Of a stretch of 64,000 bases of DNA, positions 1 to 11,500 are shown in pieces. This stretch comes from Arachis hypogaea. Taxonomy: Eukaryota; Streptophyta; Magnoliopsida; Fabales; Fabaceae. Made by a program: the position numbers and the translations under genes. The stretch's first letter is position 1, and every line of letters starts with the position of its first letter. Under the pieces are notes generated by a model, which did no database searches, was not told the origin of the DNA, and saw nothing but the letters and a program-made list of their open reading frames with translations. Where the stretch lies: assembly GCF_003086295.3 (NCBI RefSeq), contig NC_092044.1, positions 8,706,843 to 8,770,842 of the forward strand, read 5' to 3'.

Positions 1-2785
1 TGCTGGAAACAATACTTTTGGTGCTATTCATGAATTAAAAACCTTAATTTTTCATTGTTCTGTTTATATATATATGCAGCCAACAAGCAATGAGGTGCCC
101 AGTGAGCGGACGCCTCTTATTGGGGGTGAAATTGTTGAGTCCGCGGTATGTTCTTCAACGGACAGCGGCGTGCTTACCAAACCCCCGCCCCATCCTAGAT
201 CAAAGAAGAGGAAGGTTCATTCAACTAATGTGGGTGCAACTCCGGGAGCAACTCCAACAAATCCATCTCCAAGCACTGTGGAAACTAATGAAGAGGATAG
301 CAAGGATGAAGCTAATGAAGGTAACAGAAAACCTTCTAGACCTAGATCTTGGACTTAGGAACACTTTACAAGGGATCCTAAGTCCAAGCCATCACATCCT
401 AGGGCTAAATGTAATTGGTGTGGTGCATCATATACATGTGACTCTCATAGAAATGGTACAACTAATATGTGTTATCATTTGTTGAACCAATGTAAAAAAT
501 TTCCTAGGGAGTCGGGTGACCCTAGTCAAACAATCCTTACCTTCCAACAAAAAAAAGAGGGTGAAGGGGTATTTACTACAGTTACTTTTGATGCTGAAAT
601 GTGTAGAAAAGTCCTTACTAGGATGATAATTGTTGATGAGCTACCATTTAAGTTTGTTGAGGGGGAGGGATTTAGATTCTATATGAGTATTGTGCAACCT
701 AGATTTCCACTTCCGGGAAGGATTACTGTTGCTAAGGACTGTTGGAATCTCTATATTAGTGAGAAGAATAGGTTGAAAACTGTGTTCAAGCAACCGAATC
801 AATCTGTTTGTTTAACTACTGATTGTTGGACTTCTGTGCAAAATCTGAATTATATGTGTCTCACTGCTCATTACATTGATCATGATTGGAAATTGCAAAA
901 GAGGATTATTAATTTTTGTCTTATTAAAAACCACAAGGGAGAAACAATTGGTAGAAAGATTGAGAGATGTCTTTTGGGGTCGGGGATATCTAGAGTGTTC
1001 ACAATTACTGTTGATAACGCTAGTTCTAATTATACTGCAATATCTTACCTAAGAACTAGAATGGAAGATTGGAATTTACATCCTTTGAAAGGAGAGCATT
1101 TGCATGTTAGGTGTTGTGCACATATTCTTAATCTTGTTGTTAATGATGGATTGAAAGAGATGCATGAATCTATTAGCAAGATAAGAAATGCTATTAGATA
1201 TGTGCGTGCTTCCCCTAGTCGTATGAATAGGTTCAAAAATTTCATTAAGGAAGCTAGGATACAAGACAAGTGTACTGTCCAACTCGATGTTCCCACTAGA
1301 TGGAACTCTACATACACCATGCTTGAAAGTGGTTTGAAGTTTCAAAAGGCGTTCAAGAGGTTAGGGGAGAGAGATACAGAATATGCTCTAATGCAATGTG
1401 GTATTCTGAGGAATATTGATTGGGACAATGCAAAACACTTTATGGAATTCTTGAAAATTTTTCATGATGTTACAAAGAGTGTGTCTGGTAGTTTGCTTGT
1501 GACTTCTTCTCAATATTTTCATGAGTTTTGTAAGATTTTGCGTGTGTTCAAAGCTTCTTGTGGTAGTCGAGATCCATTACTTGGGAGTATGGCTGAGAGG
1601 ATGAAGCTTAAGTATGACAAGTACTGGGTAACATTAAAAATATCAACATGATGATTTTTGTTGCTGTGATTCTTGATCCTAGATACAAGTTGAAGTTTGT
1701 CAACTTTAGCTTTGAAAAGCTATATGATAAGGATGATGCTGATTTTTTGGGTGCAAAAGTGAAAGAAACCTTCTCCAAGATGTTTGAATGCTATATGAAT
1801 GCAAATAATGGGGGAAGATCTTTTACTTCAACAACAATGGATGGTGCATCAGATGTGGGAGTACCTGATGGCGACATGGCTGGTGATTTTTTTAAGGAGG
1901 TGCATTTTCATGAGATCATCAACAAGAATGAGGTGGATTTGTATTTGATGGATGGTTTAGAGAAGCCTGGTGATCAAAATACTTTTGACATATTGAATTG
2001 GTGGAAGGTAAATTCTAGCAAGTATCCTATCTTATCCCAAATAGTTAGAGATGTCTTAGCAATGCCGGTCTCAACTGTTGCTTCAGAATCAGCTTTTAGC
2101 ACTGGTGAAAGAGTGCTTAACAACTATAGGAGTTCTTTAACTCCAAAGACAGTTGAGGCATTGATATGCACACAAAATTGGCTTCGTGCTTCTCCAATGA
2201 CAACTAATTTTGAGGAGCTTATTGAAGAGTTTGAGAAACTTGAATTAGGTATGCAAAAAAGAAATTTGTAGTTCCTTTCATGGTTTATGTTTATAATCTA
2301 TAATCTATATTATATTTATAATCTATATTGATTTTCTTGTTTTATTTTTGTAGAAATTGCACCAACCGGAGAAGATGAGGATGAGTCTGGTGTGGATTCA
2401 GATTAAGCATGGTGGTTGATTGGCTGTTTGGTTTTTATTTGTTTTAAAGTGTGTTTATTTTTGTTGTTTTGTTAGACATTTTTAATTGCTTTTGTTTTAT
2501 ATTTAATTAAGTTGAATTTGTACTGGATTTGAATGTGATATACTATTGTTATTCTGATTTATTGAAGGTTTTAAACTTTATTTTATGATATTTTAAATTC
2601 TGTTTATTAGGTATAAAAAAATCGAAAAAACCGACCGAACCAAATCGCTGTTGGTTCGGTTCGGTTCGGTTCGGTTGTCCAGAAAGCAGCCAACCGAATG
2701 GTTGATATTAACGTTCAACCGATCAGGTCGGTTCGGTTGGTTTTCAGTCCAAAACCGAACCAAACCGAACCGATTACACCCCTAG
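1..2785 (+). mobile_element. hAT (Ac-like) DNA transposon, right part; left end outside window
   Basis: The element encodes a BED-zinc-finger hAT transposase and ends in a subterminal region (about 2620-2785) packed with GGTTCGGTT-type repeats in both orientations. The last bases read ACACCCCTAG, the complement of a TAGGGGTGT-type hAT terminal inverted repeat. The matching left TIR and the 8-bp target duplication cannot be checked because the 5' end lies before base 1. The element abuts a LINE RNase H fragment, suggesting insertion into or beside that LINE. The identification rests on the transposase family and the right terminus. Confidence 0.8.
74..2406 (+). pseudogene. hAT transposase (BED zinc finger, RICESLEEPER-like), broken
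   Basis: Reading starts at ATG 74. The frame is interrupted by an in-frame TAG at 356-358, just before the BED zinc finger (CNWCGASY, then H and C ligands near 470-495). It resumes in the same frame through the RNase-H-like catalytic core (LTTDCWTS near 815, then TVDNAS and HVRCCAHILNLVV) to about 1625. A one-base loss near 1626 shifts the frame. The C-terminal part (1648-2248) holds the hAT dimerisation region, including VSTVASESAFS and LICTQNWL. A short intron (2249-2353, GT-AG) precedes a final acidic exon ending at TAA 2404-2406. One nonsense and one frameshift mutation make it inactive as read. Confidence 0.88.
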
Positions 2786-2786
2786 T

Positions 2787-3312
2787 TTAAACTGAACGTC
2801 GATAGCTCTGTTATGCCTCAGCAAGCATGGCGAGTTGTTGTGGTCTGATTAGAGACTGTCAGGGCAGAATGATTGCAGGGTTCATGATGAATTTGGGGAA
2901 TTGCTCTATCACCTTGGCTGAATTATGGGGCCTGTACGCAGGGATTAAGCTGGCTCGTGAGCTAGGCATTGGGAAGCTCCTGGTTGAGACGGACTTCCTC
3001 TGTGCTTCCAATTTTGTTCAGAACATGGCTCCCTCTAGAATTGCAGGAACTCCCCTATTGCGTGCCATCAAGCTGTTTCTTGCTCATCCATGGGATGTTT
3101 GTGTCTCTTATGTCTACAGAGAAAGGAATTTTTGTGCAGATCTGTTGGCTAAGAAGGCTCACCTCTGTCAGATTGGATTTATGTGTTTCTCTTTTCCTCT
3201 GGCGTTTCTCTCTGCGACGCTTATGACAGATGCATCTGGAATTAAATTTGCTAGAATGATTTCTATGTAATTTCTCTGTTTCTTGGACTTTATGCCCCTT
3301 TACTCATAAAAA
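2787..3312 (+). pseudogene. LINE (L1-type) RNase H domain fragment with poly(A) tail
   Basis: The open stretch 2827-3270 encodes an RNase H-like domain of the kind at the C-terminus of plant L1-type LINEs and RVT_3 proteins. Visible motifs are CGLIRDCQGRMIAGF, ITLAELWGLYAGIKLA (the catalytic Glu), a VETD motif with Asp, and NFCADLLAKKAH near the end. The usual N-terminal NVDG strand is partly present just upstream in another frame (near 2793-2810), so there is a frame slip. After the stop the sequence ends in a short A-rich run (about 3304-3315), as expected for a LINE 3' end. The reverse transcriptase is absent, because the hAT element adjoins directly on the left. Confidence 0.7.
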
Positions 3313-3315
3313 AAA

Positions 3316-3653
3316 TTTTGATTATATTTTTTTAACATATATTTAAAAGTATCACTTAATTAGTAATGTTATTAACAATTATATTATTTATTCTGTTAAT
3401 TATTAATGTCAAATATAATGTTAGAATCACTGAACTTATTTAACATTTTTTTGAATAAAAATATAATATTTAAAATATTAAAAATTAAATTAAAAGTTTA
3501 TTTAAAGGTTAGAAACTAAAATAGTATTTCACCTTTATTTTTTTTAATAGAAAGACACATGTAGTACGTTCACGTGAACCACGAGGGACGCACAAGAGTA
3601 GACTTCTCTTTTGGTGCATTATTGCACTTCAATGATGGTAAGATTCACCACAA

Positions 3654-3701
<48 letters not shown>

Positions 3702-5150
3702 CAATTAGGTTCATAAAAATTTTAATTTCATATTAATTAATTTTTTTAAAATATTAATTTGATCCTCAACAATAAAAAATAGTAAATATATGATCTTATT
3801 CTATTAATTTATTGTGAAATATTTAACAGGGAAACTTATATATATTTTTACTGTAATATATTTATAAAAGATCGTTATATACACATAATAATTTTTGGAG
3901 TAAAATTTCACCTCTTTTAATAATATTCATAATAAATAAAGAGTAATTAATAAATATTAGTATAAAAATTTAAAAAATAATAAATAATTTATTGTCTAAA
4001 ATTAGATGTTTTTATGCTCATGTAATAAAACAGAACACACATCATTATAAATAACAAAACACATGACAACTCTATTTCATTTTACACTATCTGTTGACAA
4101 AATAATATATATATTCACTATTTATTATGGTGGAGAACCTACTTGATATTTTTTTTTCAAAAATTATTTAATTTAAAATCAAAATTCTCAAGATTCTAAT
4201 TGTTATCTTACTGGAAAAAAATACATATTCTAAAAATTTTGATACAAACAAATTAATTTTAAAAAACTATTAAGTTTGAGAAAAATAATCTAACAGTAAA
4301 TTGATTCTCTTTTTGTTGACAAAAAATTCTGACAAAATATTAATGATAAATGACAAACACAATTATGACAATGATAAATGACAAACACAATTATCACATG
4401 GCATTAAATTTTATATAATTACAAAAATTATTTTATATTTTAAAATTTTATAATTTAAAAATAATCTCAAGAATTAAAAAGTGTCTCGTTATAATAAAAT
4501 TAATTTTTTATAACAAATTTTTAATAACAATACATATTACACACCATATTTTATTTAAATTTTAAAATAATTATATATTTGTCATTATTATTATTATATA
4601 TTATTATGATAATTATATATTTTTTGTAATTATTAAAAAAATATTTATCAAAAATTGGATAATTAAAATTAATATCTAATATCAATAAATATATTAACCA
4701 TTATTTTTATTACTGCTAAGGACTTCGATGTCAATTAACAGGCATTTTAGTAAAGTGTAGTTAGAACAAAATGATCAATTACCTGTGATGTGGTGATATT
4801 TATAGAAAAATGTTGATACGTCTGAATCTCCAAATGATGCTGACTTGGATTTTTTTTTTTTTTTTTAACGATCGGGTTCGGTAGAAACAATTAATCTTTT
4901 AATTAGTTTCGTGTATGTTATACATATATTTGTTTTGTTAACACGTATGATGTATACCTAGCTATCAAGTGAAAATGATTAATGAAATCTAAAATTTAAT
5001 GAGTTTTTCAATAATTATACTCAAAGATCAAAATATACTTTTATTTTTCAATTTTATTTTTGATAATTTAACCTAGATAATCTTAAAATAATAACATTTA
5101 AACAATTCTAAGTTCTAACAAGATTCAGTTAATCTAAATTTATATAATAT
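3316..5150. other. AT-rich intergenic sequence with a (TA)n microsatellite
   Basis: No credible coding region. A perfect TA dinucleotide run occupies about 3657-3699. A short tandem duplication of an AATGATAAATGACAAACACA-like segment is near 4340-4395. A poly-T run is at about 4851-4866. Nothing else recognisable. Confidence 0.7.
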
Positions 5151-5154
5151 AGAA

Positions 5155-5289
5155 GGTGGAAACTCAGGTGCAGTCGACTTTACGTGAAGTTGATACCTGA
5201 GAGCTGTTAGATAATTTGACTGATTTGACTAAATTTTTATCTCTCAGGTATCAACTTCACGTGTAGTTAACTTCACCTGAATTTTCACC
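5155..5289. mobile_element. MITE (foldback), family A copy 1
   Basis: About 135 bp with long imperfect terminal inverted repeats. The left end reads GGTGGAAACTCAGGTG and the right end complements it as GGTGAAAATTCAGGTG. The inner arms contain the complementary pair AAGTTGATACCTGAGAG and CTCTCAGGTATCAACTT. A second copy of the same family lies in intron 3 of the HMA-domain gene at 29012-29157. No clear target duplication is visible. Confidence 0.72.
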
Positions 5290-6160
5290 AATATAAAATT
5301 AAATTAAGGCTCTCTAGAAGTGTATTCATTTATAAAGCATGAAGATGAACCAAAAAAAAAAATTATAGAACATGATAGATATGCTTTTACAAATAATGGG
5401 TAAATTTTTTGATGATGTCTATATATATAATAAAAATAATCTCATCTCATTTTCTTTGTTTTTCAGTTTTTTTTTTTCATTTTTCACCGTCCCTTTTTCC
5501 TTCTCTTTAACTTCTCTTTCTTTTTTTTTCTTTTTATATTATTTTTTTATTCATCCTAATCTACTTTTTTTTTCTCTCATTTCTCCTTTAATTATTTTTT
5601 GAATTATTATTTTTTTTATCTTTTCTCATTTTTAAACAAATTAAATTAAAAATTTTAATTATTACGCACCTTTAATTTTAGACAGAGTAATTGAATTATA
5701 AACATCAATAAACTTAACCGAATTCCAAAATCTCCGAGACTTTTATGTTGATAGTTGCTTACCCAAATATCAATGATATACGTACTTGTTTTTGTTAAGT
5801 TCATGAAAACGTCAATGGATAACGTGTAAATCAAATCATTATTCAAGTAATTTAATCGAAACTATTACCTATCATTTCCATACATGACTGGATATTTGCT
5901 TAAAATATTTTTATAACGTGAGTATACAAAATGACAGAAATCCAAATCTAATTGCTTTTAACATTGAATTTAATTTTGATGTAAGCAATTTTACTCGTGC
6001 TTGTTTTCAATTATTTAATATTACGTCAATAAAAATAATTATTTTTTATGTTAATTTTATAACTAATTATTTAAATAAATGAATGTGATTGAATGATATA
6101 ATGTCAATTCATTGACTAAATTTTTATAATAGTCATTAAGATTAACTGATTTTATCATTT
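5290..6160. other. AT-rich intergenic sequence, no gene seen
   Basis: Contains a pyrimidine-rich tract (about 5440-5620), whose open frame translates only to Phe/Ser-rich low-complexity sequence. No protein family, RNA gene or terminal repeat was recognised. Confidence 0.6.
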
Positions 6161-6161
6161 T

Positions 6162-6667
6162 TAATACGTATTTTAAATATTCGTAATATGGAGAGTTTAA
6201 GTATTATTTAAAAATTATTAGTTTTTATTTTTAGAATATTCAATTTAATTTGATATATTTCGATTTTTATTTATTTAGTACTAGGTTAGATTTTATGTTA
6301 GTGGGTTTAGAATTTTTATTATTTTAACCTAATAAGAGGTTATAAATATCTTCTAAATTATTGTAGTCATCATATTCAGTGATTAGGGATTTGGAAACTC
6401 CCCTTTTAAATTTGTGATGAAACTATGATGTGAACAAGTGAAGTTGAGTGAGTCTCTTCGATTCAATTTCCAAATTATGGTGTGGACAAGTTAGGTTGAG
6501 GAGTCATTTTCTTGTTGCATCAGGAAATTGGATAAAAAATAGACTGATTCTCTTTTTATTCAATTTCAACTTATTCTTTTATTTTTTATTTTCTATTTTT
6601 AATTTCAATTCATCTTTTTCTATTTTAATTCTTATATTCTTGGTTATTATTAGTTGTCATTTCGTAT
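6162..6667 (+). mobile_element. Solo LTR of the same family as the TRIM at 16.4-17.8 kb
   Basis: This segment matches, in opposite orientation, the LTRs at 16440-16949 and 17250-17768. Shared landmarks in order are the TACGTATTTTAAATATTCGTAATATG start, AACCTAATAAGAGGTTATAAA, GTGTGGACAAGTTAGGTTGA, CTTGTTGCATCAGGAAATTGG and the GTCATTT end. No PBS follows and no second LTR is near, so it is read as a solo or truncated LTR. The exact ends are approximate. Confidence 0.68.
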
Positions 6668-7110
6668 GATTTTAGTCTTTCAGATTTAAAATTCACTATA
6701 TTGATTCCTGAGATTTTGGTACAGGCACCATTTTGATCCTTAGACCCTTTCTGGCGTCGAGTCAATGACCGGAATACTTAGCTAGTTCTTACTTGCTATG
6801 ATAGACACAAGGATAAATTACGTCATTTTGTTTTGCACTCAAACAAGTAAAACGAAGTTGTTTAACCATGTGCCAGCATGGCAAGTCAGAGTGAGCTCAG
6901 CACTTTATTCGCCACTTAGTGCTAGAAAAGATCCAAAGATCAGTATGGTATCCAGAGTTGGAGACCAATATAGTGAATTTTGGATTTGAAGAACTAAAAT
7001 GATGAAAGCTGTGCATCGGTCAATATGAGAAATTTAAATAAATATATATAATTATTGTTATAGTTTATAATATTCTCAATGATTAGACTAATACAAAAGA
7101 AAAACAAGAA
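6668..7110. other. Unassigned intergenic sequence
   Basis: Moderately AT-rich, with only short open frames. No domain or structured repeat recognised between the solo LTR and the inverted duplication. Confidence 0.5.
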
Positions 7111-7213
7111 AAATAAATGATAGAAATTATTTTTCATATGAAATTCGTATTGGTGTTTTTGCTCAATATTGGAGAGGGAGATGTTTTGTCGCTTTGTGGG
7201 TGTTAAGTTCAAC

Positions 7214-7596
7214 TAGGGCTGGAAGTGAGCCGAGCTGAGCCGAGCTAGACCAAGCTCAAGCTCGGCTCACAAAAATCGAGCTTGGCTCACGACTCGGCTC
7301 ATTAACAATCGAGCCTATTTCTTAAGCTCAAACTCGGCTCACCGAAAGCTCACGAGCTAGCTCGAGCTCACGAGCTGGCTCAAATAATAGAAACATAAAT
7401 ACATAATCTATAATTCTATATCAATAAATTATAACTTATATATTTTAAAAAATATTTAAAAAGATCAATTTTATATATTGTTATCTATCAATAAATTATA
7501 CATTTTTTATTTATGTCCTACATCAAAATTATATGTAAAAAATAAATATGAAATTTTAAATAATTAAGATCATTAACATATATAATTATATAGTAG

Positions 7597-7627
<31 letters not shown>

Positions 7628-7808
7628 ATTGAGTCAGCTCACGAGCTAATGAGCTGAGCTTATCCAAGCTCAAGCTCGGCTCATTTAATTTATGAGCTCA
7701 ATTCCAAGCTCAAGCTTGGCTCACTAGCTCACGAGCTTAGCTTATCGAGCTATTAGCGAGTCGAGCTCGAGCTAGCTCATGAGCTGACTTAACTCACTTC
7801 CAGCCCTA
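7214..7808. mobile_element. Non-autonomous hAT MITE with perfect 8-bp target duplication
   Basis: 595 bp bounded by perfect 16-bp terminal inverted repeats, TAGGGCTGGAAGTGAG on the left and CTCACTTCCAGCCCTA on the right. It is flanked by an exact 8-bp direct repeat AGTTCAAC (7206-7213 and 7809-7816), the hAT hallmark. Subterminal regions are full of GAGCTCG/CGAGCTC and GGCTCA motifs in both orientations. The centre is AT-rich with a TA run (about 7606-7627). There is no coding capacity. It interrupts the left arm of the inverted duplication, so it arrived after that rearrangement. Confidence 0.93.
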
Positions 7809-8872
7809 AGTTCAACACGCGGGAGACGTGGTGACATCCGTCAACAGCGTGGTAATTTTTCAGCAACACGCGGTGGGCGTATTGCTTGCAAATCAAGCAG
7901 ACGCTGCAGAGCTTCCCACGCCTTCCTAAGGAGCTACAACAATACAGGGTGGGTGTGTTGGAGGCTGTCTGCATGGAGGGGACAGCTCCTCCACCTCGGT
8001 AAGCAGCAAACACAGTTGAAGTTTTCTATAAATTGAGTCATTCAATATCCATTTCATGCATTCTGGTGTAGTGAGTTTTTTTTTTTATTAAAGAGAAGAA
8101 ATGAAGTGAGGAAGAAGAAGAAATGACTTTAGTAGGTTTAAAAAAACAGAGTAAATATACAAAAAAAATTATTAGTTTATATTTATTTAAAAAAATAGTA
8201 CGTAATTATACGGTAACCAAAGAACATATTATTAATTATTTGGATCATTCAATTTATATAACTTGATAAATTTTATTTTTTATGTATTTAAATTTTTGCA
8301 ATTTTTGTTATTGTTAGTATCATATGAAAATAGTATTGTTATTATCTTAGTATTATTTTTTTTGTATTTTATTAATATTTTCGAATAATATTTTTATTTG
8401 TCTAATATAATAATATTTTATTTTATATAAATGTGAATATATAATTTTTTTAATTATTTTGTTATAATGGAATTATTTTTCTGTACATTTAATAAATAAT
8501 TTAAATATAAATAAATAAATGAATAAAATTTTTATTTTTGGAAAATAAATATGTGAATATTTATTAAATATTTTAATAAATAAATAATATTTAATATTTT
8601 ATTTATTTTCGAAAATAAAAATTATTTATATTTATTTATTCTTGAAAATAAGTATAAATATTTATTTATAATATTTAAATAAATAAATGTTTTTTATTTT
8701 ATGGTTAGAAATAACAATATTTATATTGATGTAAATTAGTATTATAAATATTTATTTGTAATAAATTTTATTTATTTAAACTAATATTTAGTGAATAAAT
8801 ATATTTTTGTTGAACCAACTTAACAAGAATCTGATAGTTCGTAAATTGGATCTGTCGCAGACGTGAAATCTA

Positions 8873-9098
8873 ATGGTCGAAAACTACTTACGCTCAACGG
8901 AATTCTACCATGTTTTAAGGATTGGGGTGATAAGAGGATTTTACTCTTTATTAGCTGCTCTGGTAGAAAGGTAGAAGCCAGAAACTCATACCTTTGTATT
9001 GTCGGTGGGTGAGGTTATTGTGACACAGGAAGATATTGCTATATATTTGGCCTACCCATTGATGGAAAGCCTGTGAGCGGCTGGACAGATAGTAGTAG
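8873..9098 (+). pseudogene. Plant mobile domain (PMD) fragment, left palindrome arm
   Basis: From ATG 8873 the frame reads a PMD-like N-terminus: MVENYLRS, then GFYSLLAALVER, an in-frame TAG where the family has Trp, then KPETHTFVLSVGEV and a drifting end. The motif KPETHTF followed by VGEVxVTxEDV is typical of the PMD found in MAIN-like proteins and many MULE-borne genes. Only about 70 residues remain of a domain normally several hundred residues long. It mirrors the copy on the other arm. Confidence 0.7.
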
Positions 9099-9248
9099 CG
9101 ATTTCTTACTGAGCCAGAGCATCGCAATATTCGGTCGCGAACCGGTTGTCCGTAGCTTTATATAAGATTTCGAATAACTACTGACAACCGATTCGCGACC
9201 GAATATCGCGATACTCTGGCTTTGTAAGAAGTTGCTACTACTATCTGT

Positions 9249-9461
9249 TTAGCCGCTCACAGGCTCTCCATCATTGGGTAGGCTAAATATATGAACGACA
9301 TCTTCCAGTGTCACAGTAACCTCACTCACCAGCAATACGAAGGTATGAGTTTTTGGTCTCCACCTTTCCACCAGAGTAGCTAATAAGGGGTAAAATTCTT
9401 TTATCACCAAAATCCTAGAAACGTTGTAGAATTCTATAGAGCGTAAGTAGTTTTCGACCAT
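9249..9461 (-). pseudogene. Plant mobile domain (PMD) fragment, right palindrome arm
   Basis: On the minus strand from ATG 9461 the frame stays open for 70 codons: MVENYLRSIEFYNV, then LLATLVERWRPKTHTF, then EVTVTLEDVVHIFSLP and DGEPVSG. This is the N-terminal part of a plant mobile domain. It keeps the Trp codon that is TAG in the left arm, so it is the better preserved copy. The remainder of the PMD is absent; the frame runs into the palindrome centre. A functional product is unlikely. Confidence 0.72.
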
Positions 9462-10614
9462 CGAATTATACGTCTACAGCGAATCTAATTTACGAACCAT
9501 CAGATTCCTGTTAGACTGGTTCAACAAAAATATATTTATTCACTAAAATATTAGTTTAAATAAATAAAAATTATTACAAATAAATATTTATAATACTAAT
9601 TTACATCAATATAAATATTGTTATTTTTAATCATAAATAAAAAATATTTATTTATTTAAATATTATAAATAAATATTTATATTTATTTTTGAGAATAAAT
9701 AAATATAAAAAATTTTATTTTCGAAAATAAATAAAATATTTAATAATATTTATTTATTAAAATATTTATTTTTGCAATATTTAATAATAACAAATTTTAT
9801 AAATATTTACATATTTATTATAATATTTATTTATTAAAATATTTAATAAATATTTGCATATTTATTTTTAAAAAATAAAAAATTATTTATTAATATTTAA
9901 ATAATTTATTAAATGTACAGAAAAATAATTTTATTATAATAAAACAAATTTTAAAAAATTATATATTTACATTTATATAAAATAAAATATGATTATATTA
10001 TTAAACAAATAAAAATCTAATTCAAAAATATTAATAAAATACAAAAAAATAATAATACTAAGATAATAACAATACTATACTTTCATATGATATTAACAAT
10101 AACAAAAATTACAAAAATTTAAATATATAAAAAATAAAATTATCAACTTACATAAATTAGATGATCCAAATAATTGATAATATGTTATTATTCTTCCTCA
10201 CTTCATTTCTTCTCTCGTTAACACAGAAAGCTCGCTACACAGAATACATGAAATGGGTATGAGGGGCTCAATTTATAGAGAGTTTCAGCTGTGTTCACTG
10301 CTTACTGGGGTGGAGGAGCTGTCCCCTGCATGCGGACAACCTCCAACATGCCCACCCCGTGTTACTGCAGCTTCTTGGGACGGCGCGGGAATCTCTGCAA
10401 CGGCTGCTTGATTTGCAGGCAACACACCCACCGCGTGTTGCCAAGGAACTTCCACGCCCACCGCGTGTTGTCGGAAAACTGCCACGCCGTTGACAGACCC
10501 TGTCACCATGCCCCCCCGTGTATTGAACTTGGTACCCATACCTCCCTCCCTAATATTGAGCAAAAACACCGATGTGTATTTCATATATGAAAAATAATTT
10601 CTGTAAATTGCATC

Positions 10615-11500
10615 ATATTATTCTTTTCTTTTCTATTTTCATTATCATTGTCGCTTTGATTTATGCATTGACATAACAACATAGCGTAGTTGCATTATAT
10701 TGCAGGTGAAAGGAACAATAGAGCATTGCCATTAGGGTTCTTTTTTTCTCTCTTTCTCTACATTTCGTGATGCCATTGGTTCTTGATCTTTCACAATGCA
10801 TGATGCATCGGCTCTCTCGCTTCCTCAAGGATTTCAAGGCGAATTATTCTTCATTCATCACTCTATGTTTCTCTCCTTTTTTGTTTTGTTTTCCTTTCAC
10901 AATTGTACAAGTTCATAACTGTTTTGGAAACAAAAAATGTTGGTGTGTTTTCAGAAGCAGAATAATGGTGGGAAAGAAGCTTTTGCTGTTGATGGGTCCC
11001 CATCGAGACGTTGATGGTTATATTTTTTAAGAACCCAAGTCGTATCATCAACGAGAAGGAGGATGAAGAGGGTATCTTTCTTTTGTTCTTTTTCTTGCAC
11101 GTTATAATGGATTTTTTTGAAGAAAAAGAAACTTTTTCGCTGCATTATTAGTTATTTAATGGCAATGCCTCAAGAATCAAGAAGTTTCAATTTTAGAGTT
11201 TCTACTACTTTTTGTATTATTGATTGCCAAACTCTCTCATCAAAGGATCCTAAACTGTTTATATTTTTAAAATATTGTAGTTGCAATGTGAATTTACTTA
11301 TTTATAATATAGGACCTTGCAAAATGAAAATATGTTGGGTTAAGCAATGTTGTAGTCATATTTGGTATAGTTTCGTCACTACTACTGCTACATGTAACTT
11401 CTTGGCATTTGTGTTTTAAGGTTGGTGATCAAAGCACAGATTCCAGCAACTGTGATTTCAGTCTTCACTAAGAATTATGGGTAAACAATTCTTTTGATGA
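10615..11500. other. Unassigned sequence, no confident gene
   Basis: Open frames near 10767-11030 and 11117-11419 are short and without recognisable domains. The base composition (less AT-rich around 10740-11000, with ATTAGGGTTC and CT-rich runs) resembles a 5' untranslated region or old gene fragment. I cannot assign it. Confidence 0.4.

Larger units (their letters stand above)
7120..10612. repeat. Large imperfect inverted duplication (palindrome) of a plant-mobile-domain locus
   Basis: Sequence from about 7120 to 9150 is repeated in inverted order from about 9183 to 10612, around a roughly 32-bp spacer centred near 9167. Paired landmarks are ATGGTCGAAAACTACTTACG at 8873 with its complement ending at 9461, CGGTTGTC at 9143-9150 with GACAACCG at 9183-9190, and GAAATTATTTTTCATAT near 7120 with its complement near 10590. 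After subtracting the hAT MITE in the left arm, each arm is about 1.43 kb. By eye the arms differ by very roughly 15-20%, so the duplication is old. It may be a MULE with giant TIRs or a captured gene fragment copied head to head. Confidence 0.82.

Noticed and set aside
5372..5602. Open frame in a T-rich tract
   Set aside because: Translates to Phe/Ser-only low complexity; no start context or domain.
10285..10590. Two overlapping open frames on opposite strands in the right palindrome arm
   Set aside because: They lie in the GC-rich leader of the inverted duplication, contain repeats of CCCACCGCGTGTTG and lack domains; the mirrored frame in the left arm is not conserved as protein.
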